Shown: positions 8,165 to 16,585, counted from the stretch's first letter. The stretch: 36,920 bases of DNA from Streptomyces mangrovisoli (GCF_000974985.2 NZ_LAVA02000078.1:1-36920); one strand, 5' to 3'. Program-made: numbers and translations. The notes: generated by a model from the sequence alone, not told the origin.

Positions 8165-8332
8165 CTAGTGCTGTGACCGGAAAGGTTTGCCGGAAAGCTC
8201 GCGGCGTCCGGTGCGGTGCATCGCAAGGCGGAGCATCGCCCGCGTACTGGATGTACTCGGGTGATGCGACAACGCGGCGAGGTGCCGTGCCGGGCGTCGC
8301 GAGCCGGTGAACCTTTCCGGTCGCAGCACTAG
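8165..8332. repeat. 168-bp palindromic intergenic element bounded by CTAG
   Basis: The element begins ctagtgctgtgaccgg and ends ccggtcgcagcactag. Its two halves fold on each other along nearly the whole length. Outer arms of about 48 bp pair with a single four-base bulge (aaag, left arm). An internal loop follows (about 8242-8249 against 8280-8286). The inner stem ends at the apex gtac-tggat-gtac (about 8257-8269). Nearly all outer-arm departures from perfect pairing are G-U pairs in plus-strand RNA. It fills the gap between the convergent siderophore ATPase and SCP2 genes, and its last bases supply the SCP2 stop codon. It has no coding capacity. It looks like a MITE: inverted termini, with TA or CTAG repeated at both ends. 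It could also end transcription of the siderophore operon. Confidence 0.85.
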
Positions 8333-8676
8333 AGCAGCTTCCTGAGCCGGAACAGGTCGAGCAGGCTCGCCTCCAGCTGCACCCGGCCCGATCCCCAGGC
8401 GCGGGCGAAGTTCAGCTCGCCGCCCACCAGGGCCACCAGGTCGTCGCCCGCCATGGTGAGACGGATCTGCGCCTTCTCCGCGGGAGGGCCCTCGACGGTC
8501 TCGTCGACGACGATCCGGCCGCCGGTCATCCGGCCGAGGAACGTGACGTCCAAGTCGGTGATGCGGCAGCTCACCGACCGGTCGAGCGCCGCGGCCGCGC
8601 GGACGTCGCCCTCGGCGCCCCGCATGTTGTCCGAGAGCTTCTCCAGTGCGCCGCGGCACTCCTCGATCGTGGCCAT
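8329..8676 (-). CDS. SCP2 sterol-binding domain protein
   Basis: A 115-residue single-domain protein of the SCP2 sterol-carrier fold, which binds hydrophobic ligands in a small alpha/beta pocket. Typical features are the central strands CRITDLDVTFLGRMTGG, IRLTMAGDDLVALVGGELNFARAWGSGRVQLEAS and the C-terminal LLDLFRLRKLL. It has no signal peptide. The start is ATG 8676 and the ribosome site is weak. Its TAG stop (8329-8331) lies inside the terminal CTAG of the palindromic element, yet the protein ends where family members normally end, so the element seems to have landed at the stop without truncating it. It is divergent from the small gene at 8719. The ligand is unknown. Confidence 0.88.
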   Translation of the reverse strand: MATIEECRGALEKLSDNMRGAEGDVRAAAALDRSVSCRITDLDVTFLGRMTGGRIVVDETVEGPPAEKAQIRLTMAGDDLVALVGGELNFARAWGSGRVQLEASLLDLFRLRKLL

Positions 8677-8718
8677 CGCGCTCGACGGTACCCCAGCGGT
8701 TCGGGGTAGCGTCTGGGC

Positions 8719-9183
8719 ATGAGCGACACAGTGCCGGAACATGAGGTCCCGCCCGGCGCACACCACGTCACGGGTGCGACGGACGCGCGGGATGTGACGG
8801 AAGCGGCCGCCGGGGCCGTGCCGCAGGGCCTTCCCGGGGCCGTGGCCGCCCAGGACCCGACGGTGCCCGGGACCGCCGCCGAGGACCCGCGGCCGTCGCC
8901 GGACGCCGCCGACGACGACCCCGCCGCGCCCGCTCCGCTCGGCGTGTCGCGCACCCCGACCGGCCACGCGGACGTCGACGCCCGCCTGGAGCGGCTGGCC
9001 GACGCCGACCACCTCACGACCGACGGGCACCTCGAGGTGTACGAGGATGTGCACCGGGGGCTGCGCGACGCGCTCACCGCGCTCGACGCCCGCCCGGTCA
9101 CCCCGGCCCACCCGGGAGCGGGGACCCCGGCGCCCCCGCAGCCGTATCCGAGGCCGTCGTCGCCGTACCAGAGCAGGAGCTGA
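8719..9183 (+). CDS. Small Ala/Pro/Asp-rich hypothetical protein upstream of tlyA
   Basis: A 154-residue protein without a recognised domain. Residues 1-75 are low complexity and acidic (Ala, Pro, Asp, Glu, Val). Residues about 76-125 (TGHADVDARLERLADADHLTTDGHLEVYEDVHRGLRDALTALDAR) look like two amphipathic helices and are the only part likely to fold. The tail is Pro-rich. I recall similar short proteins in this position in other streptomycetes, always unassigned. ATG 8719 lies about six bases after TAGCGT, a plausible -10 box, so the message may be leaderless. It ends 7 bp before tlyA, so the two are probably cotranscribed. Confidence 0.75.
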   Translation: MSDTVPEHEVPPGAHHVTGATDARDVTEAAAGAVPQGLPGAVAAQDPTVPGTAAEDPRPSPDAADDDPAAPAPLGVSRTPTGHADVDARLERLADADHLTTDGHLEVYEDVHRGLRDALTALDARPVTPAHPGAGTPAPPQPYPRPSSPYQSRS

Positions 9184-9190
9184 ACCGAAC

Positions 9191-10006
9191 GTGGCAGGAG
9201 TCGCACGCCGCCGTCTCGACGCCGAGCTGGTCCGCCGGAAACTGGCGCGCTCGCGCGAGCACGCCAGCCAGCTGATCGCCGCCGGGCGCGTCTCCGTGGG
9301 CAAGACCCTCGCGACCAAGCCCGCCACCCAGGTGGAGACCGCCGCCGCGATCGTCGTGCAGGCCGACGACGGCGACCCCGAGTACGTCTCCCGGGGCGGC
9401 CACAAGCTCGCCGGGGCGCTCGCCGCGTTCGTGCCCCTGGGGCTCGCGGTGCAGGGCCGCAGGGCGCTGGACGCCGGGGCCTCCACCGGCGGCTTCACCG
9501 ACGTGCTGCTGCGCGCCGGGGCGGCGCACGTGGTCGCGGTGGACGTCGGATACGGACAACTCGCCTGGTCTCTGCAGAGCGATGAACGCGTCACCGTCAA
9601 GGACCGTACGAACGTACGCGAGTTGACGCTCGAAGCGATCGATGGGGAGCCTGTGGATCTTGTGGTGGGGGATCTTTCCTTCATCCCGCTCGGACTGGTG
9701 CTGCCCGCCCTGGCGCGCTGCACCGCACCCGACGCGGACCTGGTGATGATGGTGAAGCCGCAGTTCGAGGTGGGCAAGGACCGGCTGGGCAGCGGAGGCG
9801 TGGTGCGCAGTCCCGAACTGCGCGCGGAGGCCGTGCGCGGGGTGGCCGCGAAGGCGTGGGGGCTGGGGCTCGGGGTGCAAGGGGTCACCGCCAGCCCGCT
9901 GCCCGGGCCCTCCGGGAACGTCGAGTACTTTCTGTGGCTGCGGGCCGGGGCAGCCGAACTGGACCCGGCCGACGTTGACCGTGCTGTGGCGGAGGGGCCG
10001 CGTTGA
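9191..10006 (+). CDS. tlyA: TlyA family rRNA (cytidine-2'-O)-methyltransferase
   Basis: A 271-residue TlyA homologue. In mycobacteria TlyA 2'-O-methylates cytidines in 16S and 23S rRNA and sets capreomycin sensitivity; it has also been called a haemolysin. The N-terminal S4 RNA-binding domain covers about residues 6-65 (RRRLDAELVRRKLARSREHASQLIAAGRV). The linker YVSRGGHKL is at 65-73. The S-adenosylmethionine site is ALDAGASTGGFTDVLL at 92-107, followed by VGDLSFI near 159-165 and the catalytic-tetrad region KPQFE at 189-193. The start is GTG 9191, with AGGAG at 9175-9179. Its stop overlaps the TTG start of the NAD kinase. It heads the conserved tlyA-ppnK-recN order of actinobacteria. Confidence 0.93.
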   Translation: MAGVARRRLDAELVRRKLARSREHASQLIAAGRVSVGKTLATKPATQVETAAAIVVQADDGDPEYVSRGGHKLAGALAAFVPLGLAVQGRRALDAGASTGGFTDVLLRAGAAHVVAVDVGYGQLAWSLQSDERVTVKDRTNVRELTLEAIDGEPVDLVVGDLSFIPLGLVLPALARCTAPDADLVMMVKPQFEVGKDRLGSGGVVRSPELRAEAVRGVAAKAWGLGLGVQGVTASPLPGPSGNVEYFLWLRAGAAELDPADVDRAVAEGPR

Positions 10007-10908
10007 CACCGAACCGAGCTCGTACTGTTTTCCTGCTCGCCCACACCGGGCGGCCCGCGGCCATCCGCAGCGCCGAACTCGTGGTGAAGGGGCTGCTGAA
10101 GGCGGGCGTGGGCGTCAGGGTGCTGGAGTACGAGGCCGCGGACCTGCCGCTGCCCGACGAGGTGGAGCTGGTCGAGGAGGCCACCCCGCAGAGCCTCGAC
10201 GGCTGCGAGCTGCTGATCGTGCTCGGCGGTGACGGCACGCTGCTGCGCGGCGCCGAGTTCGCCCGCGCGTCCGGGGTGCCGATGCTCGGCGTCAACCTCG
10301 GCAGCGTCGGCTTCCTCGCGGAGGCCGAGCGGGACGACCTCGACAAGGTCGTCGACCGGGTGGTCTCCAAGGCCTATGAGGTCGAGGAGCGGATGACGGT
10401 CGACGTCGTCGTGCACCGCAACGGCGACATCGTGCACACCGACTGGGCGCTGAACGAGGCGGCCGTGCAGAAGGCCGGCGCCGAGAAGCTGCTCGAAGTG
10501 GTGCTGGAGATCGACGGGCGGCCGGTCACCGGCTTCGGCTGCGACGGCATCGTGCTGTCCACGCCCACCGGCTCGACCGCGTACGCCTTCTCGGCGGGCG
10601 GTCCCGTGGTGTGGCCGGAGGTCGAGGCGCTGCTGATGGTGCCGATCTCGGCGCACGCGCTGTTCGCCAAGCCGCTGGTGACCTCGCCCGACTCGGTGCT
10701 CGCGGTGGAGGTGCTGCCGCACGTCCCGCCGGGCGTGCTGTGGTGCGACGGCCGCCGCACGGTGGAGCTGCCGCCCGGGGCCCGGGTGGAGGTCCGCCGC
10801 GGCGCGGTACCGGTCCGGCTGGCCCGGCTGCACCACGCCTCCTTCACGGACCGCCTGGTGGCGAAGTTCGCGCTGCCGGTGTCGGGGTGGCGGGGGGCTC
10901 CCCACTAG
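10003..10908 (+). CDS. nadK: NAD kinase
   Basis: A 301-residue NAD kinase (PpnK) that phosphorylates NAD to NADP in the cytosol. It carries the diagnostic GGDGT at 75-79 in IVLGGDGTLLRG, then NE at 151-152 and the glycine-rich DGIVLSTPTGSTAYAFSAGG block at 181-200. The start is TTG 10003, overlapping the tlyA stop (TTGA), with GGAGG at 9991-9995; no better in-frame start is close, so a non-canonical start under coupled translation is likely. Length and spacing match actinobacterial NAD kinases. The 146-bp gap before recN suggests recN has its own promoter. Confidence 0.94.
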   Translation: MTPNRARTVFLLAHTGRPAAIRSAELVVKGLLKAGVGVRVLEYEAADLPLPDEVELVEEATPQSLDGCELLIVLGGDGTLLRGAEFARASGVPMLGVNLGSVGFLAEAERDDLDKVVDRVVSKAYEVEERMTVDVVVHRNGDIVHTDWALNEAAVQKAGAEKLLEVVLEIDGRPVTGFGCDGIVLSTPTGSTAYAFSAGGPVVWPEVEALLMVPISAHALFAKPLVTSPDSVLAVEVLPHVPPGVLWCDGRRTVELPPGARVEVRRGAVPVRLARLHHASFTDRLVAKFALPVSGWRGAPH

Positions 10909-11054
10909 GGGCCCGCGGCTCGCTCGGCCGGGGTGCCGGTGGTGCACTCGGGTGGGTGACTTGCGTAGCCGGTCCGCATTCGTCACCTGCGCCTTCGTGT
11001 CGTCGGGGCGGGGGCCGTCGCACTTCCCCGCCCCGACCTCGTAAGGTCGGGGGC

Positions 11055-12800
11055 GTGCTGGAAGAGATGCGGATACGGTCGCTCGGAGTCATCGACGACG
11101 CCGTCGTCGAGCTGTCCCCCGGATTCACCGCGGTCACGGGCGAGACGGGCGCGGGCAAGACCATGGTGGTCACCAGCCTGGGGCTGCTGCTCGGCGGGCG
11201 CGCGGACCCGGCGCTGGTACGGATCGGGGCCGACAAGGCGGTCGTCGAGGGCCGGATCACCGTGCCGTCCGGCGCGCCGGTCGTGGCCCGGGCCGAGGAG
11301 GCCGGCGCGGAGCTGGACGACGGGGCGCTGCTGATCAGCCGTACCGTTTCCGCCGAGGGCCGGTCGCGGGCGCATGTGGGCGGGCGCAGCGTGCCCGTGG
11401 GCATCCTCGCCGAACTCGCCGACGAACTCGTGGCCGTGCACGGCCAGACCGACCAGCAGGGCCTGCTGAAGCTGGGCCGCCAGCGCCAGGCGCTCGACCG
11501 GTACGCCGGCGAGGCCGTGGCGGGTCCGCTCGCCAAGTACGGCGAGGCGTACCGGCGGCTGCGGGCGGTCTCCACCGAGCTGGAGGAGATCACCACGCGC
11601 GCGCGGGAGCGGGCGCAGGAAGCCGACATGCTGCGTTACGGCCTCGACGAGATCGCGGGCGTCGAGCCGCGGGCCGGCGAGGACGTGGAGCTCGCCGAGG
11701 AGGCGGAGCGGCTCGGGCACGCCGAGGCGCTCTCGTCGGCCGCGACCGCCGCGCACACCGCGCTCGCGGGCAACCCCGAGGACCCGGAGGGCATCGACGC
11801 CTCGACGCTCGTCGCGGGCGCCCACCGGGCCCTGGAGGCCGTGCGCGCGCACGACCCGGCGCTCGCGTCGCTGGCCGAGCGGATCGGGGAGGTCGGGATC
11901 CTGCTCGGCGACGTGGCGGGGGAGCTCGCCGGATACGCCGACGACCTCGACGCCGATCCGCTGCGGCTCTCGGCCGTCGAGGAGCGGCGGGCCGCGCTGA
12001 CCGCGCTGACCCGCAAGTACGGCGAGAACATCGACGCGGTGCTGGAGTGGGCCGAGCGGTCCGCCGCGCGGCTGACGGAACTCGACGGCGACGACGAGCG
12101 GATCGACGAGCTGACCGCCGAGCGCGACGGGCTCCGGGCGGACCTGGGCGCGCTGGCGCAGGCGCTCACCGACGCGCGCACGGAGGCCGCGGAGCGGTTC
12201 GCCGCCGCGGTCACCGCCGAGCTGGCGTCGCTGGCCATGCCGCACGCGCGGGTCTCCTTCGCGATCCGGCAGACCGAGGACCCGGAGGGCGTCGAGGTCG
12301 GCGGGCGCGCGGTGGCGTACGGGCCGTCGGGCGCCGACGAGGTGGAGCTGCTGCTCGCCCCGCACCCGGGCGCCCCGCCGCGGCCGATCGCCAAGGGCGC
12401 GTCCGGCGGTGAGCTGTCCCGGGTGATGCTGGCCGTCGAGGTCGTGTTCGCGGGGACCGACCCGGTGCCGACGTACCTCTTCGACGAGGTCGACGCGGGC
12501 GTCGGCGGCAAGGCGGCGGTCGAGATCGGCCGGCGGCTCGCGCGGCTCGCGCGGACGGCCCAGGTGGTCGTGGTCACCCATCTGCCGCAGGTGGCCGCGT
12601 TCGCCGACCGGCAGCTGCTGGTGGAGAAGACCAACGACGGGACCGTCACCCGCTCGGGGGTGAAGGTCCTGGAGGGCGAGGAGCGGGTCCGCGAGCTGTC
12701 CCGGATGCTGGCGGGGCAGGAGGACTCGGAGACGGCTCGGGCCCATGCGGAGGAGTTGTTGGCCACGGCGCGGGACGCCCTCCGGGCGGGTCGGGGGTGA
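11055..12800 (+). CDS. recN: DNA repair protein RecN
   Basis: A 581-residue SMC-like ATPase that acts early in double-strand-break repair. Walker A is GETGAGKT at 29-36. Long charged helices fill the middle (coiled-coil arms, about 150-360) with QGLLKLGRQRQALDRYAG just before them. The signature is KGASGGELSRVMLA near 447-460 and Walker B is TYLFDEVDAGVGG near 472-484. HLPQVAAFAD follows, as in other RecN proteins. The start is GTG 11055, which gives the familiar MLEEMRIRSLGVIDDA opening. TAAGGT at about 11042-11047 could be the -10 box of a leaderless or nearly leaderless transcript. SOS control is common for recN but I did not find a clear LexA box. Confidence 0.94.
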   Translation: MLEEMRIRSLGVIDDAVVELSPGFTAVTGETGAGKTMVVTSLGLLLGGRADPALVRIGADKAVVEGRITVPSGAPVVARAEEAGAELDDGALLISRTVSAEGRSRAHVGGRSVPVGILAELADELVAVHGQTDQQGLLKLGRQRQALDRYAGEAVAGPLAKYGEAYRRLRAVSTELEEITTRARERAQEADMLRYGLDEIAGVEPRAGEDVELAEEAERLGHAEALSSAATAAHTALAGNPEDPEGIDASTLVAGAHRALEAVRAHDPALASLAERIGEVGILLGDVAGELAGYADDLDADPLRLSAVEERRAALTALTRKYGENIDAVLEWAERSAARLTELDGDDERIDELTAERDGLRADLGALAQALTDARTEAAERFAAAVTAELASLAMPHARVSFAIRQTEDPEGVEVGGRAVAYGPSGADEVELLLAPHPGAPPRPIAKGASGGELSRVMLAVEVVFAGTDPVPTYLFDEVDAGVGGKAAVEIGRRLARLARTAQVVVVTHLPQVAAFADRQLLVEKTNDGTVTRSGVKVLEGEERVRELSRMLAGQEDSETARAHAEELLATARDALRAGRG

Positions 12801-12895
12801 CGGTGAGGTGCCGCCCCGGGCGGGGGGTGCTCTGCCGTCGGCGGGTGCCGGTAGGGCCGTGCCTGTAGGCGGGTTCGAGGTCGGGTGCGGGTGCG

Positions 12896-12944
12896 TGGGG
12901 GCTGGTCGCGCAGTTCCCCGCGCCCCTTTCGGGGCGCTGCGGGG
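12896..12944. repeat. Dispersed GC-rich hairpin repeat, copy 1
   Basis: This copy contains gctggtcgcgcagttccccg followed by cgccccttt and a partial complement (ggggcgctgcgggg). The same core recurs at 21444-21475 and 21529-21574. It lies in the gap between recN and the convergent cupin gene and touches the cupin stop codon. It is probably part of a repeat family scattered through Streptomyces intergenic regions. It may serve as a factor-independent terminator, although it lacks a T-tract. Confidence 0.7.
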
Positions 12945-13316
12945 TCAGTGGCGGGGTGGTGTTGCGTAGCCCGGTACCGATGGCCACCGTACGGTCAGTA
13001 CGACCGACTCCTCCTCCGCGGACCACGAGTGGTCGACTCCGCGCCCCCACACGACGTAGTCGCCCTGGCGCGCCAGGAGGACGTCGCGGTCGCGGAACCG
13101 CATGCGGAAGCGGCCGCTGACGAGGACCAGCAGGGCCGTCCGCGCCTCGCCGGCGACCCATTGCGCCCGTTCGTCGCCGCGCGGGTGAACACCCCATTTG
13201 ATCTCCACGTCCGCGCTGTGCCGGGGGTCGCCGGGCTCCTTGAAGTGCCCCAGCAGCCAGCCCCGGTCGAGCGCCGCGTCCGCACCGGCGTGGCCCACGT
13301 ACACGCTGTCGTCCAC
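12945..13316 (-). CDS. Cupin-fold domain protein
   Basis: A 123-residue single cupin domain. The two conserved stretches are IKWGVHPRGDERAQWVAGEARTALLVLVSGRFRMRF and LARQGDYVVWGRGVDHSWSAEEESVVLTVRWPS. The first lacks the full metal-binding HxH pattern; the second keeps DHSW. Bacterial relatives are mostly annotated only as cupin-domain proteins, so substrate and metal use are unknown. The start is GTG 13316. On the minus strand TAGGGT lies a few bases upstream, so a leaderless message is plausible. It is divergent from the glycosyltransferase at 13545, and its stop abuts the hairpin repeat at 12896-12944. Confidence 0.75.
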   Translation of the reverse strand: MDDSVYVGHAGADAALDRGWLLGHFKEPGDPRHSADVEIKWGVHPRGDERAQWVAGEARTALLVLVSGRFRMRFRDRDVLLARQGDYVVWGRGVDHSWSAEEESVVLTVRWPSVPGYATPPRH

Positions 13317-13544
13317 GCGCCCGGACCCTAGCAACGAATCCGCCGGGTGGGTGAGCCGTTCGCTCGGGGGTCTGATGTGAGGGAAGGTGGGGACCTGCGG
13401 CATTGCCGGAACACACGGGTGGGCTGGCATCCTTGACGGTGCATCCGGTACGCGGGGGAAGCGCACGTGACGCGCCATCGTCGCCCGTACCTTCTGTACG
13501 GTCCTCCGTGACCGTTCCACCCCGAACCCAGGAGTCCCGGCCAC

Positions 13545-14684
13545 GTGAGCTTCGTGAGCAGCCACTCGCCGCACGGTCAGTCGCCGCTGCGTACCGTGCA
13601 GGTGCTGGGCGGCGGCGACGCCGGCAGCAGCGCGCACGTGCGGTCCCTGGCGTCGGGGCTGGTGGCGCGGGGCGTGCGGGTCACGGTGTGCGCCCCCGTC
13701 GAGGCCGATCACACCTACGACTTCACCGGCACCGGGGCCGACCACGTGCACGTGCCGCGCAGCAGCGACCCCGGCTCCGTGGCGGTGCTGCGGGAGGCGT
13801 GCCGGGACGCCGACCTGGTGCACGCGCACGGGCTGCACGCCTCCTTCCGCGCCGTCCTCGCGCTCAGCGGCCGCAGCACCCCGCTCGTCGTCACCTGGCA
13901 CAACCGCGCCTTCGCCGAGAGCGCCGCCCGCATCCACCTGGTACGGCTGCTGGAGCGGCGGGTGGTGAAGGCGGCCACCGTCGTCCTCGGCACCACCTCC
14001 GACCTCGTGGAGCGGGCCCGCCGCCGGGGCGCCCGGGACGCCCGGCTCGGCGCGGTCGCGCTGCCGGGCCGCCGCCGCGCCGTCGACCCCGACGACCCGG
14101 ACCGGCTGCGGCCCAAGCTGCTCGCCGAACTCGGCGCCACCGGGCGCCCGTTGCTCGTCGCCGTCGGCTCCCTGGACCGGGAGCGGGGCTACGACGTCCT
14201 GCTGGACGCCGCGCACGCCTGGTGCCGGCTCGACCCGGTGCCGATGGTGCTCGTCGCCGGGGAGGGTCCGCTGCGCGCCGAACTCCAGCGGCGCATCGAG
14301 GACGAGGCGTTGCCGGTGCGGCTGGTCGGACGGCGGGACGACGTCACCGAGTTGCTCGCCGCGGCCGATCTCGCGCTGCTGCCCAGCCGGTGGGAGCCGC
14401 GCTCGGTGCTGGCGCAGGAGGCGCTGCACGCGGGCGTGCCGCTGGTCGCGACCGCCGTCGGCGGGGTCCCCGACCTGGTGGGCGACGCGGCCGAACTGGT
14501 CCCGGCCGGCGACGCCAAGGCGCTCTCCGACGCCGTCGTACGCCTGCTCGGCGACCGGGAGCGGCGGGAGTCGCTGCGCGAGCGCGGCCTGCGCCAGGCG
14601 GCCGGATGGCCGACGGAGGACGAGACCGTCGCCCAAGTGCTCTGCGTGTACGACGAGTTGACCCAGCCCCGGCCGCTGCCCTGA
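13545..14684 (+). CDS. Glycosyltransferase family 4-type protein (GT-B fold)
   Basis: A 379-residue GT-B glycosyltransferase. The N-terminal Rossmann half has the acceptor loop LGGGDAGSSAHVRSLASGLVARGVRVTVCAP at about residues 19-50 and HAHGLHASFRA near 87-97. The C-terminal half begins LLVAVGSLDRERGYDVLLDA and holds the nucleotide-sugar motif WEPRSVLAQEALHAGVPLVAT (the E-x7-E pattern of GT4 retaining enzymes). The sugar donor and acceptor are unknown. The start is GTG 13545 with AGGAG at 13530-13534. It stands alone between divergent (cupin) and convergent (PucR) genes. A small palindrome (ccgtac-cttct-gtacgg, 13485-13501) lies upstream and could be a promoter-proximal operator. Confidence 0.9.
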   Translation: MSFVSSHSPHGQSPLRTVQVLGGGDAGSSAHVRSLASGLVARGVRVTVCAPVEADHTYDFTGTGADHVHVPRSSDPGSVAVLREACRDADLVHAHGLHASFRAVLALSGRSTPLVVTWHNRAFAESAARIHLVRLLERRVVKAATVVLGTTSDLVERARRRGARDARLGAVALPGRRRAVDPDDPDRLRPKLLAELGATGRPLLVAVGSLDRERGYDVLLDAAHAWCRLDPVPMVLVAGEGPLRAELQRRIEDEALPVRLVGRRDDVTELLAAADLALLPSRWEPRSVLAQEALHAGVPLVATAVGGVPDLVGDAAELVPAGDAKALSDAVVRLLGDRERRESLRERGLRQAAGWPTEDETVAQVLCVYDELTQPRPLP

Positions 14685-14703
14685 GTCCCGCAGCGGTCAC
14701 CCC

Positions 14704-16392
14704 CTAGGCCACGTGACGGCGGGCCCGCAGCGCCAGGCTCAACGCCAGTACCGTCTGCGGGTCGTCGAGGTCGGTGCCCAGCAACTCCCCGATGCGGGCG
14801 AGCCGGTTGTAGAGGGTCTGTCGGTTGAGGTGGAGTTCGCGGGCGGTCTCGGCCTTGCGGCCCGCGTGCGCCAGATAGGTCTCCAGGGTCGGCAGCAGCG
14901 GGGGCCGGGAGCGGCGGTCGTGCTCGCGCAACGGCCCGATGGCCCGCTCCACGAACGCCGCCAGGTCCGGATGGTCGCGCAGCCGCCACAGCAACAGGTC
15001 GATGTCGAGGCTGCGGGCGTCGTACCAGGGCCGGTCGGTGAGCCCCTGCGCGGCCGTCGCCGTCTCGGCCGCGTGCTTGAGCCCCGTGGAGGCCGCCGCC
15101 CAGTCCCCGGCGGGCCCCACGACCACCACCGGCTGCCGGGCCCCCGGCCGCTGGATGCCGGCCCGCTCCACGCCCGCCCTGAGCGCCGCCGCGACCCGGT
15201 CCGCGACCGCCGGGCGCTCCGCCTCCGCGCGCAGGCCCAGCAGCAGCGGCACCCGGCCCTCGACCGGCCGGACACCGAACAGCACCGGCACCCCCAGCGC
15301 GGCCAGCTCCTCGCCGACCGCCCGCGCGAGCACCGCCCAGCCGCCGCCGTTGCCGCCCGAGCCTCCGGTGCCCGTGCCGTCGGTGCCCGCGAGGCCGTCG
15401 GCGAGCCGCATCACCACCGGCAGCAGCGGACCGCCGCCCGGCTTGAAGCCGAGCACGCGGGCCTGCGCCGGGGCGTCCTCGGCGGCGATCCGGCCCTCGG
15501 CGAGGTCGGTGAGGAAGTCGCCCCGGCCGCGCGCGGCGAGCTCCTCCTCCTGCCGGGCCTGCATGAGGACGACGGCCAGGATGCCCGCGGCGCGCTCGGC
15601 CGCGATCCGGTGCACCGGGGCCAGCGGCCCGCGCACCGGGAGCAGCACCAGCCGGGCCCGTACCGACCCGGGACCCGGCCCGCCGCCCGGCACGTCCACC
15701 AGCACCGATCCGGCGGGCGGCGGGGCGTCCTTGTGCGGGCCGCGCAGCCCCTCCCACACCTGGAGCGGGTCCGCGCCCTCGGGTCCGGAGCCGGCCGCGT
15801 ACAGCAGGCGGCCGTCGGTGGTCTCCAGGAAGACCGGGTTGCCGCCGAAGTCGGCGAGGATGCCGAGGACCTGCGGCACCCCGCCGCCGCCCAGCAGCGC
15901 CTCGGTACAGCGCCGGTGCACCTCCTCGGCGCGCTGGAGCAGCGCGTAGTGCCCGTTGACGATCTCGGTGTGGATCTCCTCGGTGACGGCCACGAACGGC
16001 ACCTCGCGGTGCAACTGCACCAGCGGCAGCCCGGTCGCCCGCGCGGTCTCCACCAGGGTCGCGGGCAGACGGGTGAAGCGGGGGCCCAGCTCGATCACCA
16101 GGGCCGCGATGCCGCGCTCGGCCAGGGTGCGCACGAAGGCGCGCTGCTCGGCGGGGCGGGTGCCCAGGCCGTACCCGGTGGTGAGCAGGAGTTCGCCGCC
16201 CTTGAGCAGGGAGGCGATGTTCGGCACCTCGCCCGCGTGCACCCAGCGCACGGTGCGGCCCAGCCGCTCGGCACCCGCCAGGATCTCCGGGAGCCCGCTG
16301 CGCAGTCCGGGCAGCTCCAGCGCACGCTGAACGGTGATCCCGGCGCCCTGGGTGGCGTAGGTGTCGAATCTGCTGTCCGTACGGCTGTCCAT
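14704..16392 (-). CDS. PucR family transcriptional regulator
   Basis: A 562-residue regulator. The N-terminal PucR domain (VQRALELPGLRSGLPEILAGAERLGRTVRWVHAGEVPNIASLLKGGELLLTTGYGLG, about 20-75) resembles the purine-catabolism regulator of Bacillus. A middle, GGDEF-like region follows, with low-complexity Gly/Ala inserts. The C-terminal PucR-type helix-turn-helix is TLETYLAHAGRKAETARELHLNRQTLYNRLARIGELLG near 500-540. Such proteins respond to small metabolites such as purines, amino acids or GABA; the ligand here cannot be inferred. The start is ATG 16392. The gene converges on the glycosyltransferase with only 19 bp between stops, and the GH15 gene lies upstream on the same strand. Confidence 0.9.
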   Translation of the reverse strand: MDSRTDSRFDTYATQGAGITVQRALELPGLRSGLPEILAGAERLGRTVRWVHAGEVPNIASLLKGGELLLTTGYGLGTRPAEQRAFVRTLAERGIAALVIELGPRFTRLPATLVETARATGLPLVQLHREVPFVAVTEEIHTEIVNGHYALLQRAEEVHRRCTEALLGGGGVPQVLGILADFGGNPVFLETTDGRLLYAAGSGPEGADPLQVWEGLRGPHKDAPPPAGSVLVDVPGGGPGPGSVRARLVLLPVRGPLAPVHRIAAERAAGILAVVLMQARQEEELAARGRGDFLTDLAEGRIAAEDAPAQARVLGFKPGGGPLLPVVMRLADGLAGTDGTGTGGSGGNGGGWAVLARAVGEELAALGVPVLFGVRPVEGRVPLLLGLRAEAERPAVADRVAAALRAGVERAGIQRPGARQPVVVVGPAGDWAAASTGLKHAAETATAAQGLTDRPWYDARSLDIDLLLWRLRDHPDLAAFVERAIGPLREHDRRSRPPLLPTLETYLAHAGRKAETARELHLNRQTLYNRLARIGELLGTDLDDPQTVLALSLALRARRHVA

Positions 16393-16508
16393 GCAGCGGA
16401 CGCTACCCGCGCGCCCGCCGCCGGGACATCTCCGGACCGCTGCCGGGGCGGTTCCGGTGGGCCGTGCGGCTCCCGGGAGCGGCCAGCCGTCGTGGGCCGC
16501 CAGGAACC

Positions 16509-16585
16509 GTCAGCCGCCGCGGCCCCCCGAGGCGGTCAGCCGCCGTAGGCCCCGAGGCCGTCAGCCGCCGTAGGCCCCCGAGGCC
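16509..16585. repeat. Tandem 25-26-bp repeat overlapping the end of the GH15 gene
   Basis: Three adjacent copies (16509-16534, 16535-16559, 16560-16585) each begin gtcagccgccg and end ccgaggc plus one base. The copy at 16560-16585 contains the last codons and the stop of the GH15 gene; the other two lie downstream of that stop. A further degenerate copy may lie just before 16509. It looks like slippage duplication of the gene's 3' end. Confidence 0.8.

Noticed and set aside
12945..14636. A 563-residue minus-strand frame across the glycosyltransferase
   Set aside because: Only the last 123 codons form a cupin domain; the upstream part is antisense to the glycosyltransferase and lacks a ribosome site.
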